Assembly (NCBI GenBank): GCA_963556195.1
Contig: OY744525.1
Span: 45,908,148-45,972,147 of the forward strand
DNA length: 64,000 bases
Direction of reading: 5' to 3'
Source: Sepiola atlantica
Lineage: Eukaryota > Mollusca > Cephalopoda > Sepiida > Sepiolidae
This document shows, in pieces, positions 11,668 to 23,104 of this stretch (position 1 is its first letter; the number at the start of each line of letters is the position of its first letter). The notes under the pieces were generated by a model. That model was not told the DNA's origin, searched no databases, and was given only the letters and a program-made list of their open reading frames with translations. A program made the position numbers and the translations under genes.

Positions 11668-11952
11668 ATCATGTTGTTTAAGAAATCGTTCCATTTTGAC
11701 GAACACGCAGGATCTCTTTTGGGATTGTACATGTAAAAAAAGTAGAAACTCATGATTTCTTTCTGCTACGAGTTTAGCATAATCTTCGTCTTGTAAACAA
11801 GTGGCTATCTAAACATATTCAATATAAATAAACTTCAGTCTATGCCTGATTTGTCCACCAAGTTTCATTTATTAATGTCCAACAGTCTTTGTTTTATCGC
11901 CGTTCAATGATATGCATCAAATGTGTACATTTATTGGTTATTTTGTTGTTTT
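11668..11952. other. No gene seen
   Basis: Spacer between the minisatellite and a LINE 3' end. Confidence 0.5.
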
Positions 11953-11954
11953 TT

Positions 11955-13040
11955 TTAAACTGAGTTCACCCCAAACAAGACAAGTTGCCACTGTAGACGT
12001 AGGGTAAAATCTTAGGGGATCATCACATTAGTTTTAAATTTCTGCATGTCAGTACAGTTGGGGAAACAGGAAGCAGTGAGGGAGTTTCAAAGGCCGCCAG
12101 CTAAAGGAAAGAAGCTATTGGAGTAGAAGGCTCTCCAGCATCTGGGGACCTCCACAGTGAATGGATGGGATTTTGCTGATTATCGAGTTGGTCGAGTGTA
12201 TTTACGTCGAGGGGGCACTAGAGCAGCAAGTTCATCGGAGCACATTCCATTGAAGTACTTGTAAAAGAAGCACAAAGATTCAACATTGCAGCGATAGGAC
12301 AGGGGCTTGAGCTTGGTGGATAGTAATAGACCTATCAGATTAGAGACTTTTTTGAACCTTGTCTAAGAGGGAGAGACTAGTGGATGGTGCACCAGCCCAG
12401 ATATGACAACAATACTCCATGCATCGGCATATGGTGGCTTTGTAGAGATATAGGATATTGTCAGGTGTGAGAAATTTTCTAGCACGGTAGACAGAGCCCA
12501 CCTTCTTTGCAGCAGTCTTGGCAATGTCTTCTATGTATTTGTTCCAATTCATGTTACTTGTGAATGTTAGGCCGAGGAGTTTGAACATTGGACTCTCAGG
12601 TAGGGTGTTATTTGCCATGGCAATCGGTGGTTGAAGAGGTTTCTTGTAGTTGTTGAAGGAAAGAAGCTTTTTCTTAACAGCATTAAATGTTACCATCCAT
12701 TTATGACCCCATTTCACTACAGGGTGGACGTTACTTTCTAAGGATTGAGTCATTGCCTCAGATATATGCACGTCCATTTTACCCATATGACGAGAGTAGA
12801 GCGTAGTGTTGTCAGCAAATATACCCATCTCAGACACAGTGTTATCAGGGATGTCGTTTATGAAAAGCAAAAACAATAAAGATCCAAGGATCGATCCCTG
12901 GGGCACACCTGCATTTATGTCATGTTGTTTGGATGAACGGCCATTGAGGACAACCTGGATCTTTCTGTCGGATAGGAAGGATGTTACAGCACACCTTGAT
13001 ACGACATGCAAAGTTGCTCTGCTTTTAGCTGTGAGTGCCT
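11955..13040 (-). mobile_element. LINE-A copy, 5' truncated, with RT core and 3' end
   Basis: On the minus strand the fingers/palm part of a LINE reverse transcriptase runs into the group A C-terminus (KYFNGMCSDELAALVPPR-like) and the 3' UTR, ending near the A-rich TTTTTTTAAAC at about 11955. The reading frame shifts near 12340, just after the LDKVQK motif. Three other group A copies lie at 32715, 46295 and 62100. No 5' UTR, ORF1 or endonuclease is present. Confidence 0.85.
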
Positions 13041-13125
13041 TATTCAGTCCACGAATAGTCTGGGGATTGTTTTGGTAGACATTATTTTTTAAATAACCCC
13101 ACAGATAAATATCTGAGGGGTGCAT
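12340..13125 (-). pseudogene. Chimeric ORF: DDE transposase end fused to LINE reverse transcriptase
   Basis: A 261-codon open frame. Residues 1 to about 32 match the C-terminal region of a Tc1/mariner-superfamily DDE transposase (DIYLWGYLKNNVYQNNPQTI). From about residue 45 onward it is a non-LTR reverse transcriptase: SFLSDRKIQVVLNG, the palm motif GVPQGSILG, LLFLLFINDIPD, then FADN where the catalytic motif normally reads FADD or YADD, and later KLLGLTF and the LDKVQK region. One catalytic aspartate is replaced by asparagine and the frame ends before the normal C-terminus, so it should be inactive. The initiating ATG lies in transposon sequence. The junction is probably an insertion or deletion scar and expression is not implied. 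Confidence 0.85.
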
Positions 13126-13265
13126 AAGATGTAATCAGTCCGGGGAGTGTGAAGACCATTATGAGACAATCACCAAAGTGCCCCCTCTCTGCAGCCATTC
13201 CAACAAGTCATTTGAAATGTAGGGGGTTACACCATCCTATCAGAATCCCTCACAACACCTCTTCT
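13041..13265 (-). pseudogene. DDE transposase C-terminal remnant (Tc1/mariner-like)
   Basis: Reading into the chimeric ORF from upstream, the minus strand encodes QDGVTPYISNDLLEWL, an in-frame stop, then HSPD and the LWGYLKNNVY block. That order is the last part of the catalytic domain of DDE_3-type transposases. An N-terminal piece of a similar transposase is at 61590-61960 on the plus strand, so the family has at least two remnants here. Confidence 0.7.
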
Positions 13266-13319
13266 TCAGCCAAAAATATCTTAATGACCACTAGGTAGCG
13301 CTCAGAATTTACTTTTGTT

Positions 13320-14265
13320 GGGAAGATCAGTTGGAATCTGGATTTAAAAAAATCAGAACTTTGAGGTATCGGAATTGGAAAAATTTTTAAGCCTACTTTC
13401 CGTATGGATACTGCACTCCATAGACTGGTATCGTCTTGGCCTTCGGGGCTTGATTTACACCGGTCTATGGGATGGTCCTGTGCAGTTCTAGGTCCACCCT
13501 CCCAGGCTTTGCCTCCCCTCTTTGGGGAGGAGTAAGTTTATTGCTTACTGCCTGAGGCGCCCCTACCGGGGAATGCCGACGGGGTTGCCAAGGCAATTTT
13601 TAATGGCCAGAGTGCTCAACTTCTCGGGCACTGGTTTTTCAAGCCCCACTTTCCCGCCCAGACCTTGGGTCACATCTTACCTTGTGGGAGTAAGATAAAA
13701 CTGGCCTTGTGCCTAACCTCCAGGCGAGGAGGTAAATAAATACTTTCCGTTTCAAAAAACGATTCAAAATTTTTTTTTTTCTTTTTTGTTTAAAACATAA
13801 TTCTTCATGGTTAGTGCTAATGATAAAATGATAAATATTTATTGTTTTTAAACTACCAGTTGAACAAAAACTATATATCATAATAACGTCTTTAGATAAA
13901 AATAGAACCTGAAGAAATGGCACGGTAAAAATGACACAGGTAAAATGGCACAAGTGAAAAATATAGATGAAAATCTTACAATGAGTTTATCAAATCACTA
14001 TTTTTAATCAATTACCAGGAAAAGATTAGAGGAAAAAAAGTTAGAAAGATCTGTTCGCATAATGCACGCCTCCCCCTCCCTCTAAATGTACTTTTACCTT
14101 TGCGAAAATATATGCACATATTATACGAGTTTTTACGGTAATTCAAAAAAATAAATAAATAAGAACTCTATATACTTAAATATTTAGAAATCTGAAAAGA
14201 ATAGAAATCGGAATCAGTAATTGCATCGGAATCGGGAAAAATATTGGAATCGTCCCATCACTGGT
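13320..14265 (-). mobile_element. hAT-like non-autonomous element, copy 1
   Basis: Apart from the insert at 13404-13740, this is the inverted counterpart of 26610-27195. At its right end the minus strand begins CAGTGATGGGACGATTCC and continues with CCGATTCCGATG-type repeats, a hAT-style terminus. The left end is decayed. The interior shares blocks (CATTTTACC, AACTACCAGT, CACAATGAGTTTATC) with copy 2. It is non-coding. Confidence 0.65.
13394..13750 (+). mobile_element. SINE-like insertion with perfect 10-bp target duplication
   Basis: TACTTTCCGT occurs at 13394-13403 and again at 13741-13750. Between them lie 337 bp of markedly higher GC content, ending GAGGAGGTAAATAAA, an A-rich 3' end. The other hAT-like copy lacks this block, so the empty site is visible. 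Pol III boxes are weak (AGTTCTAGGTCC could be a B box). A 5'-truncated LINE is an alternative. Confidence 0.7.
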
Positions 14266-14269
14266 ATTG

Positions 14270-14750
14270 ATCATGACTGACCGTTTATTTTCATCTTCAA
14301 ACCAATCAGGACCAATGATACTGCAACCCATGAAATGCACTTGATGGAGTGCATTGGCTTTTACAGACAATCTGCTAGTGAAGTTGCCACCCAGAAGATG
14401 CTATTGTTTGAGTTCACATGTGCAGACAACAGAAAATAAGCTTCAGCAATGCAGAGGTGCACATTTGGCACATATCATTGAATGGCGATAAAACCAAGAC
14501 TGTTGGCCATTCATAACTGAAACGTGGTGGACAAGTCACATATAGACGATTAACGATTCCATGGGTGGCATTTTTTTGGGTGTCACTCTGTATAAATCCA
14601 TGTATTTTCTTGCTGAAAGGATATCAATAAAGACGATGGAATTACCTACGGCAAGTTTAAATTCTATCATTGTTATTATTTATGAACTAATACTGTTGGA
14701 AAAGAGACAAACCTACAATTGTTTATAATGAACCGTTTCTAATAATGTTA
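14270..14750. other. No gene seen
   Basis: Mixed composition with no recognised element. Confidence 0.5.
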
Positions 14751-14754
14751 GATA

Positions 14755-15540
14755 ATGGCTTGGACGCATCTATTCGAGATGGGGTTTGACTTACGCGGTT
14801 GTAGCGGAGTCACCCCGTACAGTCAGTTCTGTGTGTTCCCACGGATGCACGGTGACAGCTGATGCGATCTTAAAGGTTGCGGAGGTCAAGGTTCAGGATT
14901 GCACCTGGTATTGACAAACGAGAGTTGGACGAGATTTTCCTAGTGTGAGAACGTTGAGTTGGATTTTAAATGAGTCTTGACTTGGAAGCGATAGAGTCAA
15001 CATCGCAAAAATGTGACGCTGCGAAAAGATTTCCGAATGACGGAAAAATAAGAGATTAGAGCCGAATCTTCTTAGCCTCCCTCTCAAGCAATTATGATAT
15101 TAACTAGTGAAATTAGTAGCGTAAATTCTCTTTCTCGGATCGATAGACTCGTTCAGGTCGGCTAATTATATAGAAATAAAAAACGGCTCTTTGAAACAAA
15201 AAGAAAGTCTTGTTATAAGTTAAGTTGGATTTTCAGCTAGCGAGGACAGCAGCCCGTTAAGAGGGAGACAAGGCAGCTTGCGGGAACATGGAACGTCGGA
15301 TAGCAGTTGTCAACAGATTGTTGCAGAAGAAGAAGGAGCTCAAATAGTCACACAGCGACAGAAGCAGGCGAATGCGACAATGGTTTGCAGGCAAAAAGGC
15401 AGTACGAATATTAGCGACCAAAGACTGAGAAACGCATGAGAGTCAGTATACGACGACAGCAACAAGCCGGCGATCGAAAGGTTAGTGCAAGCAGTTTAAA
15501 AACGCGGAACCAAAATACGGCATATCAATCCTCTGTAGAA
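14755..15540 (+). mobile_element. LTR-like dispersed repeat, copy 2
   Basis: Matches 3395-3965 inverted: TTGGACGCATCTATTCGAGA, TGTGTTCCCACGGAT, GATTGCACCTG, GTTCAGGTCGGCTAATTA and ATGGTTTGCAGGCAAAAA. Relative to copy 1 it has about 180 extra bases (about 14905-15115), and within them GAGTTGGACGAGA recurs, hinting at an internal duplication. The lower AT content marks it out. Confidence 0.55.
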
Positions 15541-15544
15541 CTAA

Positions 15545-16160
15545 CGAGGGTTCTCTATACGACATGGACGATGTAGAGATCTACAGAACCACACAATGTA
15601 ACAATAAGTCTCTCTACTCTATCGTTATTGTCATGGAAGGTGCTCCTTGTAAGTTGACCTTGGGTTTACTTTCGGCAGCCTCATAACTCTTGCTTCCCTT
15701 ATTTTGTCCTTTAGTCCTCACATTCCATTAACAATGTTTCTGACAAAGGAGGAAGAGTTGCTGTTTTCTGGGTCGGAATCTATCCATCTAACACTTATCG
15801 TTGGCTAGTTTTTGATCTTGAAGTAGGATATATTTTGGCTCCTTACATCAAGTGGCTTCATGCCTTGTCTGGTGCGATTTCCAGAGAAAAAAAGAAGAAA
15901 AATACATCCTCAACAAGAACTCGTATTTCTTTCTGCCTCCACATGAAGTGAGGCGGAATTTCCATGGGCAGAGCTTTTTTGCAACGGCTTCACGTCAGTA
16001 GAACACCACATTACTGCAGAACTACTTCACTGCAGTCTACAACATGGTCGTCTTCAAATCTAATGTCAGCAAATACTTGTCATAAACTGTCGCATAAGTA
16101 ATTAAAGTTAGTTCATACCATTTATTGTTTCTCATCTTCCGGCTGACAATTATTCTATCT
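15545..16160 (+). mobile_element. LINE-B C-terminus and 3' end
   Basis: At about 15928-16085 the frame reads FFLPPHEVRRNFHGQSFFAT, then with stops VVFKSNVSKYLS, the conserved end of CR1/Jockey-like LINE proteins. Upstream, TTTGTCCTTTAGTCCTCACATT is shared with 6715-6825. Many stops; a dead 5'-truncated copy. Confidence 0.65.
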
Positions 16161-16164
16161 CGTT

Positions 16165-18190
16165 AACCCTTTTGTAGCAGCTTATATGATTGAACTATTT
16201 TCTGTTGATCTATGTAAGTTGTGATTCGGTTTGACGATCATTGTAATCATCGCCTCTTCAACAGGTGCACATCTGCATGTAACGAGATTCATGCACAATT
16301 GCTAAAGTCGGATCACGTGATCAGCAAAGCACCTCAGTTCGACATTGCTTCCCAGAGAGACAAGATGTGATCCTGCGATTCTCTGCCAGGCCGATGGCAG
16401 AAAATCTACGAACTCCAGGAAAAGATTATTTCGCCTCGTCAACACCTACTTAACGCAATGTATTATCTTTCATTTTGTTCCCGTGTTTCTCCTACATAAA
16501 ACTATTACCTGTGCACCGTGTTGTTCCAGTGTTTTACATCCCAAAGAAAAGTTACACAAACCAACAACCTATCCTTGTCCAGTTCCCGTTTTTATCCAAT
16601 GTAAAAATTCGGCTTTCCCACACATAAACTTTTATCCTCAAGTGATTATTGACCTTGATAAGTACTGGATCCAATAATAAAAAAAACAAGTATTGTGTTC
16701 CGGAATTAAATAATTGAAAAAGGTTTGATATGCCGCAAAGAAGACAAACGAAATCAAGCCAATCTTCTTTTTGAGCACCATACCTATCGTAGAAGAATGT
16801 TATCTTCTCTTAGATCTGAAACTGGTGGAAGGCGATTCCATAATCCGCAGAAACATTTTGTGCACTTCCACAAACAACTGAAAAAGTATGAAGAAAACGT
16901 ATGTATATATATATTTTTTACTGCTGAAGCAATCATTGATTCCCTGCCAGCTATTGTCTTAATGAAACAGAAATCAGTTTCTCATGACAAAATAAATTTA
17001 ATAAAAAAACAATGATTTATTTGATTTATTTATTGATCTTCGATTATTTGTTGTTCTTTAATCTTATGTCTTTTCTTTATGAACTGTTTTTTTTTTTTGT
17101 TTTTTGGATGAATTAAAAGATTGTTTTTCAAAATTCTGGCATGGAAGTAAATTTTATTGGAAAATATAATTTTCTTGTTTCATGTAAATACAGATACGGA
17201 ATATCTTTCGCAAATATCAAAATGTAAACTAACATTTTGTAAATTCAAATTTTACTAAAAAAATAATAAGTGGATAGAGAAGAAAAAAGATGAAGGATTT
17301 GGGCTGGAATTGGAATCTACATTGTTTTGTCTTCAGGCTAAACTGGGAATAACAAATATTGCTCTTGGTTGAGTTTATCTGTTTTATTGCATATCAACCC
17401 GTTTTGGGTCAATACAGAAGCATAATAAAAGGTTTTTCGCTATTTAGTTGTGTCATAGTTTCACTTACCGATGCGTGTATAAACCATTATACACCCACTC
17501 AGACGCCGATGTTAGATTTTTAATAAAGGTTTATTACAAAGAGAAGAACAGTCACAGAAAACATCAGAGGGACAGGCTACTCTCGTATGTGAGAGAGAAA
17601 GATAGACAGATAGATAGACGGATAGCTCGTCTTGCCACATTGTATGCACCGCCTCATTGGACACAGCTCCATAGACACGGCTTTTCTTGCTTCAAATTTT
17701 GCCAGCCAAGAGATCGAAAACCTCACCCCCAGAAATCACATGATTTTGTGACTTCCGTCTGGGGGTCACCTCTGAACCTTAAAAGTGTCATTCAAACTTT
17801 TCCATTGAAACATGGCCCTCATTATATAACACTTGCCTGCCCCCTTCCAAAAGAGAAAAGTTAGAAACAATGTAAGTTTTTGATGTGTGAGAAATCCAGT
17901 ACCCCCTCTCAAAAAAGGGGCACACTGGATTGGGATAAAAATTAAAAATTTCCTCAGTCTAGAAGGAATTCTCCTCTTCTGATTGAGGACAGAAGAGATA
18001 CTACACTTTGATCCAAGCCCAAAGACTGGGCAAGATTCCTATAGCCTCCCCCCCCTCTAGACATAAATGAAGTCAATTGTATTTAAAATTTTCTAACTTA
18101 AGTGAAAGTCATACAAAATATAACAAAAGTCATATCGTCACAATAGCAGTTGGTGTTTGGAACAGTTTTTCCTCTATCAGAGATAGTTCA
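16165..18190. other. Long stretch without recognised gene
   Basis: Contains chance frames of 96-138 codons that match no family I know. Around 17640-18060 base composition is less AT-rich, with a C/G-rich inverted pair (CACCCCCAG ... CTGGGGGTC), possibly an unrecognised small repeat. Confidence 0.4.
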
Positions 18191-18194
18191 GGGG

Positions 18195-18240
18195 TATGTA
18201 TGTATGTATGTATGTATGTATGTATGTATGTATGTATACT
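18195..18240 (+). repeat. (TATG)n microsatellite
   Basis: About ten GTAT/TATG tetranucleotides in a row. Confidence 0.95.
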
Positions 18241-18594
18241 GCATACTGGAAAAAGAAAAGAAAATCCTTAAAAGCATTGTTAAACCTCAGATGATCTTAT
18301 GCTGTCATTTTTAACAACTTTTACAATTGCTGTAAATAAGAAGAAAGAGACAACTACAACAAGAAGAAACAGAGAAAGAAAAAGATAGACGTCACTATTC
18401 ACTGAGCAACAACTTACGATATGTTAACAAAACAAGACTTCATCTGTGTACTACAAGACGCTGGCCACAGATATTTTGCTATGTTCTGGAATCAAATATT
18501 TGGTCCAACGTAGTGCTATACATAAACCTTTTTTTAGTCATTTAACTTTGAAACGAAATGAATAATTGTATATAACTAATTGAACATGTGCCTA

Positions 18595-18810
18595 GCATCA
18601 GGCACACTTTCCATGAACAGGGTTTCTTTCTAAGGGCTTCCAATCGATGTAAAAAAATTACGACGAGATTGCTTCCCTGCAAGCTACAACATGGTCATCT
18701 TCAAATCCAATATCAACATATACTTGACATTTAATTGACAATCTATTCATCTCATTAACATTTATCCTCGAGTGTTTTTTGGCCTTGATGAGTGGGGATC
18801 CATTAAGTTA
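18595..18810 (+). mobile_element. LINE-B 3' end fragment
   Basis: Carries TACAACATGGTCATCTTCAA (residues YNMVIFKSN), then CATTTATCCTCGAGTG and GGCCTTGATGAGTGG, the group B C-terminus and tail. Everything upstream is lost or unrecognisable. Confidence 0.65.
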
Positions 18811-18814
18811 AAAT

Positions 18815-19615
18815 AAGTAACTATTTTTACTCATAACTTAGAGGGAAATTTGGGGTTCATACCTTTCCCAATAGTATTTAATGCATTGTCTATCCTTGAA
18901 CAATCCATTAATTGATGGTGAAACATTCACGAAGTTCATGTGCCATGATGCTCGCTCACTCATTGCAACCAGAAGCTCCAATCTTGAGAGGCCAGCGCCC
19001 TTCTCCAGAAGAGACTTCATCGTAATATGAGACCTTCCAGTTCGACGCTTGAGATTTTAATACATAATCAAACGCAATAAATGTGACTAAGGTTTGAACT
19101 TGGCATAATTGCTTCCACAGTCTGCGGGTGTATCCATTAGACAAATAACAGCCCCTCCTAATTCCTCATCTGAAGAATCTTGACATTTAAATATCTTTAT
19201 TTAATTTCTCTTAGAGTCTATCATTTATTTTTGAAATTTTTTTCCCAACTTGAGTAGAAACTTAAATGTCTAAGAATCAAAAGAAAAACATAGAAATTGA
19301 GCAGACTTACGTTTTCTTAAAGTAAAATTTGATCATTATTATCTTTTAAAAATAAACACACACGTCTTCTTGTATTATCTTCACTTAAATATCAGACATT
19401 GAAATCCTCTCCATTTTCATTGAATCTTCTCGTTTCGCCCCCTCCCCCTCGCCCCGATTTTTTTCTTCTGTTTCTTTCATCACTCTTGAGGAATAATTGT
19501 TCAATTCTACAAAAAGACATTTTCAACATTTTTATTTTTAGCTTGGACACATTTTTTTTTAAACAACAATTCATTATAATATATTGGTTTTATTGATTAC
19601 ATTTTCAATTCTTAG
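18815..19615. other. No gene seen
   Basis: AT-rich. Minus-strand frames near 18838-19144 were read and not recognised. Confidence 0.45.
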
Positions 19616-19639
19616 TATATATATATATATATATATATA

Positions 19640-20234
19640 CTAGAAGAATACCTGTCGCAGGATGGGTAAAAGTAATTTCCTGAACAGAGGAGTTTTGTAC
19701 TACTTTTATGTCCCCTTACGAAGATAAATAATAAATATATAATGATACTGAACCATATGTCGAGAATCCTTATTCTAATTTTGATCAAAACCATTATTTG
19801 CTTTTTATCCTAGAAAATGTCTAAATTTAAGTACCCTTTAAAAAATTGAAATTCAGGGAATATTGATTAATTGGTGTCTGTTGATTATAGATCAAATTCA
19901 ATGCAAATCTGAAATATTTAAATTTCCAAATGGAAGATTGTATCCATATTAATCCCCTCTAAATACCCTTTTAAAATACTCCAAAGAAACTGAAATTTGG
20001 GAAATATTTATTAATGGATGTCTAACACCTATTGTTAAAATTTCACAAAAATAGGAGGTTTCTGAAATCCTTTATGTAAAACTAAATTAAACTAAATATA
20101 GCCCAATTTATCCACCCTTACGCCTAGCAACTGTGTTCTAAAATTGGTAATGATAGGTTAATTAGTTTAGGATTGAATCCTATACATAGAAATATACAAG
20201 CATATACACACATCTAACATTATATAAATGAAGA
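19640..20234 (-). mobile_element. H1 Helitron-like element, copy 2 (near complete)
   Basis: On the minus strand it runs from TCTTCATTTATATAATG (5', preceded by A) to a hairpin-forming CCATCCTGCGACAGG and TATTCTTCTAG followed by T. Insertion between A and T without target duplication fits Helitrons. The interior shares the H1 landmarks. It abuts an (AT)n run at 19617-19639. It is about 595 bp with no coding potential. Confidence 0.7.
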
Positions 20235-20598
20235 TATATATTAGAATAAGTAATAACAGAAACTTAACACATACCAGACAATAATTATTTCAACCATAAA
20301 AAATTTCTTCAAGGTCTGTATTTTAAATACATTAATCTCTTAAGTAGGAAATATGACGTTTGGTATATATTTATAGATTAATATAATTTGATATTAGACT
20401 AAATCTTTCCTTTCTGATTGAAGAAATAATTCAAAAAACTTATATATATATATAATTCGAAGATAAATATAAAAAACACCATCGGATTCCTTACCAAAGA
20501 AAAGTTGTAACTTATGTTGGTACATGCCTTTGTTTCCAATTGCATTGTCAAGTAGATTGATATAGATACATCACATACATATATATGTATATAGACAT

Positions 20599-20653
<55 letters not shown>

Positions 20654-21482
20654 AAGGCGATCCTTAATATAGACCGATATAGCATACGAGTTTATTCTCT
20701 GACTAGGGGCGAGTGATTTTCTGTCAGTTACAGTCAATGCTAACACAGCTGGATATCCGTTAACAATTGAATCTTTAACAAAAATATTTCTTTACTTTTT
20801 ACCATCGGAATTCTGCTATTTAACAATATTGAAGTAAGTATAAAGGTTAATTTATATAAATCTGCAATATTTGATCGTCAGCGTAAAAAGTATAAACAAC
20901 ATTTTTCGTTGCAATATTCACGAATATTAAAGAAATTTATCACAAAAACATTATTCATAATAACGAATATCTTTATTATCAAAATAATTTGTGTTTTCTT
21001 CATAACAGGTTTTTTAAAAGTGTATTTTGTAATAACGAATATCGGTTCAATTGTAGAATAAGGACTGTTTGATATTTTGCTTGATGTTGGATGAAATATA
21101 GCCTGACACTTTATTTTATAACGTATATGAAATTGAATTTTTATGTCAAATTCTGACATGTCTGTTATAAGAAAATGGTGGCATTTTTGTTATATTAAAA
21201 AATATCAACGTATGTTTTAATTTTTTAAATTTTTTGTTTTCAATTCATTAAATTCCGGTAAAACATTTTTTGTGTGTTAAAAAGTGTCTAAATTTTATTT
21301 TCTGTTTCAAAAAGTTTGTTTTTGTGTGTGATAAAATTCTAAAACATTACAAATATTTTTGGTCCTAGAAATGAAGAACATTTTAAAAAGTAAATTAGAA
21401 TTTTATATCACTGTTTAAAAATGGTAATTTATTTACTGTCTTTCGTAAGAAACAAAAACAAAATATGGAATTAAATTCTTTA
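20235..21482. other. No gene seen; contains a long (AT)n
   Basis: An AT dinucleotide run covers about 20600-20651. The remainder is strongly AT-rich without recognised features. Confidence 0.55.
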
Positions 21483-21484
21483 AA

Positions 21485-22775
21485 CTGGTATTATTATTAT
21501 TATTTACTCACTAGGAGTTATCACACTAGTCATCGTCAGTGATCGCCCACTGCCAACAACCTGTGGTATTCCCTGGAGTCTGAGTGACAACAAGTCTCCT
21601 CAGGCTTCCAGTATGCTCCACCTCTTTTCGTTCATCACCGCTGATGACCTTGCGGTATCGCAACAGCCACTTACCACCGATTTCCCGCTGATAAGGGCCA
21701 TTGGTCCCCTCTGGGGCCCGAGTGGCAACAAGCCTCCCCAAGGTCCCAGAGCTGTCCGCGCTCTTCCAGTGGAGGTCTGGTTTGCGCTTTTCCTCCTCTA
21801 CCCTCTGTCCATAATTTTCGTGGTGTCAGCCTATGCTTGCGCCTCTCTCGTGCGGTTGTATTTTCCCCGGTTCTGTTTTCTTGTGCTTCCATGTGTTTGT
21901 TCTCCATTCGTTGCTTATGTGGGTTGGTTTCCGCATTCGAGGACATTTCTCAGGATTGTAGCTGTTTTGATCATTACTGTCCTTTGTATGGTCTCAGTTA
22001 TCCCTTTGATTCCTATTTCTCCTAGTCTTTTCTCCATGTTTTTGGGGACTGTTCCTAGTGCTCCTATGATTATTGGTGTTATACTGACCCTCCATATTCC
22101 TTTCAGCTCTCTGGCAAGTTCAGTATATTTGCTTCTTTTTTCCATCTCTTTGATATTCACTCTGTGGTTCGCTGGAACGGCAAAGTCTACGATTTTTCAG
22201 GATTTTTCTTTCTTGTTGATTATTATCACATCCGGTCTCCTTGCTGTTATGGGTTTGTTTGTACATTCATATCCCATAGGATTTTGTGTTTTTCGTTTTC
22301 TAATACAGTTTCTGGTTTGTGTTTGTACCGTTTTTTTGCATATTCGAAATTCAGTTGTTTGCACATTTCCCGGTGTACTTCTTTCCCCATGCTGTCATGT
22401 CTGTTCTTGTATTCTTTTTGGGCTAGCTTGCTGCATTCACTTATTATATGATCCATCGCTTTGTCTCTTTGTCCACACAATCGGCATTTACTGTTTTCCT
22501 GGGTTTTATCTATCTTTGCTTTAATAAAGTTTGTCCTAATCGCATTGTTCTGTGCGGCCGTCAGCAGAGATTCCGTTTCTCTGTTCAAGTGTCCTTTTCT
22601 TAGCCATGCCCAGCTGTTTTCATTGGTTTCATCGCTTGTGAGTCTTATAAAGCGTCCATGTAGTTGTTTTCCTTCCTACTTTTCCTTTCTTGTCTTTTTG
22701 TTTCTGGTTTCAGTGCTTCCGGAGTTGTTTGTTGGGCTGGTGTCTCTTGCTGTGGTGATCAGTCTTTCCGTGTTT
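21485..22775 (-). mobile_element. LINE-C copy with zinc-knuckle domain
   Basis: The longest group C copy. On the minus strand it encodes a LINE C-terminal domain followed by a conserved 3' end (AACTCCTAGTGAGTAAATAAT-type). Its start, RLITTARDTSP, lies directly against (AAT)n, and its 3' end also runs into (AAT)n. Shorter copies, all on the same strand, are at 31765, 36290, 42690 and 43666. Frameshifts interrupt the coding region. The 3' part is far richer in GC than its flanks. Confidence 0.85.
22247..22588 (-). pseudogene. LINE-C zinc-knuckle protein fragment
   Basis: A 113-codon frame with a CCHC-like knuckle: CRLCG, then DHIISEC (C-x2-C ... H-x4-C), followed by SKLAQKEYKNRHD, VHREMCKQL and LENEKHKILWDMNVQT. 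This is the well-known domain after the reverse transcriptase of many animal LINEs, thought to bind nucleic acid. A frame change near 22250 leads into ARRPD-like and VDFAVPA-like residues, then the ELKGIWRVSITPIIIGALGT block. It is a fragment and not a host gene. Confidence 0.85.
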
Positions 22776-22815
22776 TATTATTATTATTATTATTATTATT
22801 ATAATGATAATAATA

Positions 22816-22861
<46 letters not shown>
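22775..22861 (+). repeat. (ATT)n then (GAT)n microsatellite
   Basis: An ATT run passes through AAT into about 17 GAT units. Confidence 0.95.
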
Positions 22862-22862
<1 letters not shown>

Positions 22863-22989
22863 AAATGTAATTTATTAACAATATTATTTATTATCACAAA
22901 TTTAATGTCAGAATTTAAATCCAGTAAATCAATTTAATAATTTTATGACTCTCTGTAAAATATTTTAAAATTTTTAAAGAGGGCAAATC

Positions 22990-22991
<2 letters not shown>

Positions 22992-23031
<40 letters not shown>

Positions 23032-23047
23032 TAATAATAACAATAAC

Positions 23048-23104
<57 letters not shown>
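22992..23104 (+). repeat. (AAT)n microsatellite
   Basis: About 110 bases of AAT with occasional AAC units. Confidence 0.95.

Noticed and set aside
11230..11706. Overlapping minus-strand open frames of 64-111 codons
   Set aside because: Products of the 70-bp minisatellite read in different phases.
17448..17864. 138-codon plus-strand frame as a gene
   Set aside because: No recognisable domain, no codon signal by eye and no supporting splice or promoter evidence.
20399..20746. Minus-strand 115-codon frame
   Set aside because: Centre is YIYIYI from (AT)n; the rest has no family resemblance.
21613..22937. Plus-strand frames of 303 and 158 codons
   Set aside because: They are the antisense of LINE-C and, at the end, translation of (ATT)n and (GAT)n. 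The minus strand carries the recognisable motifs.
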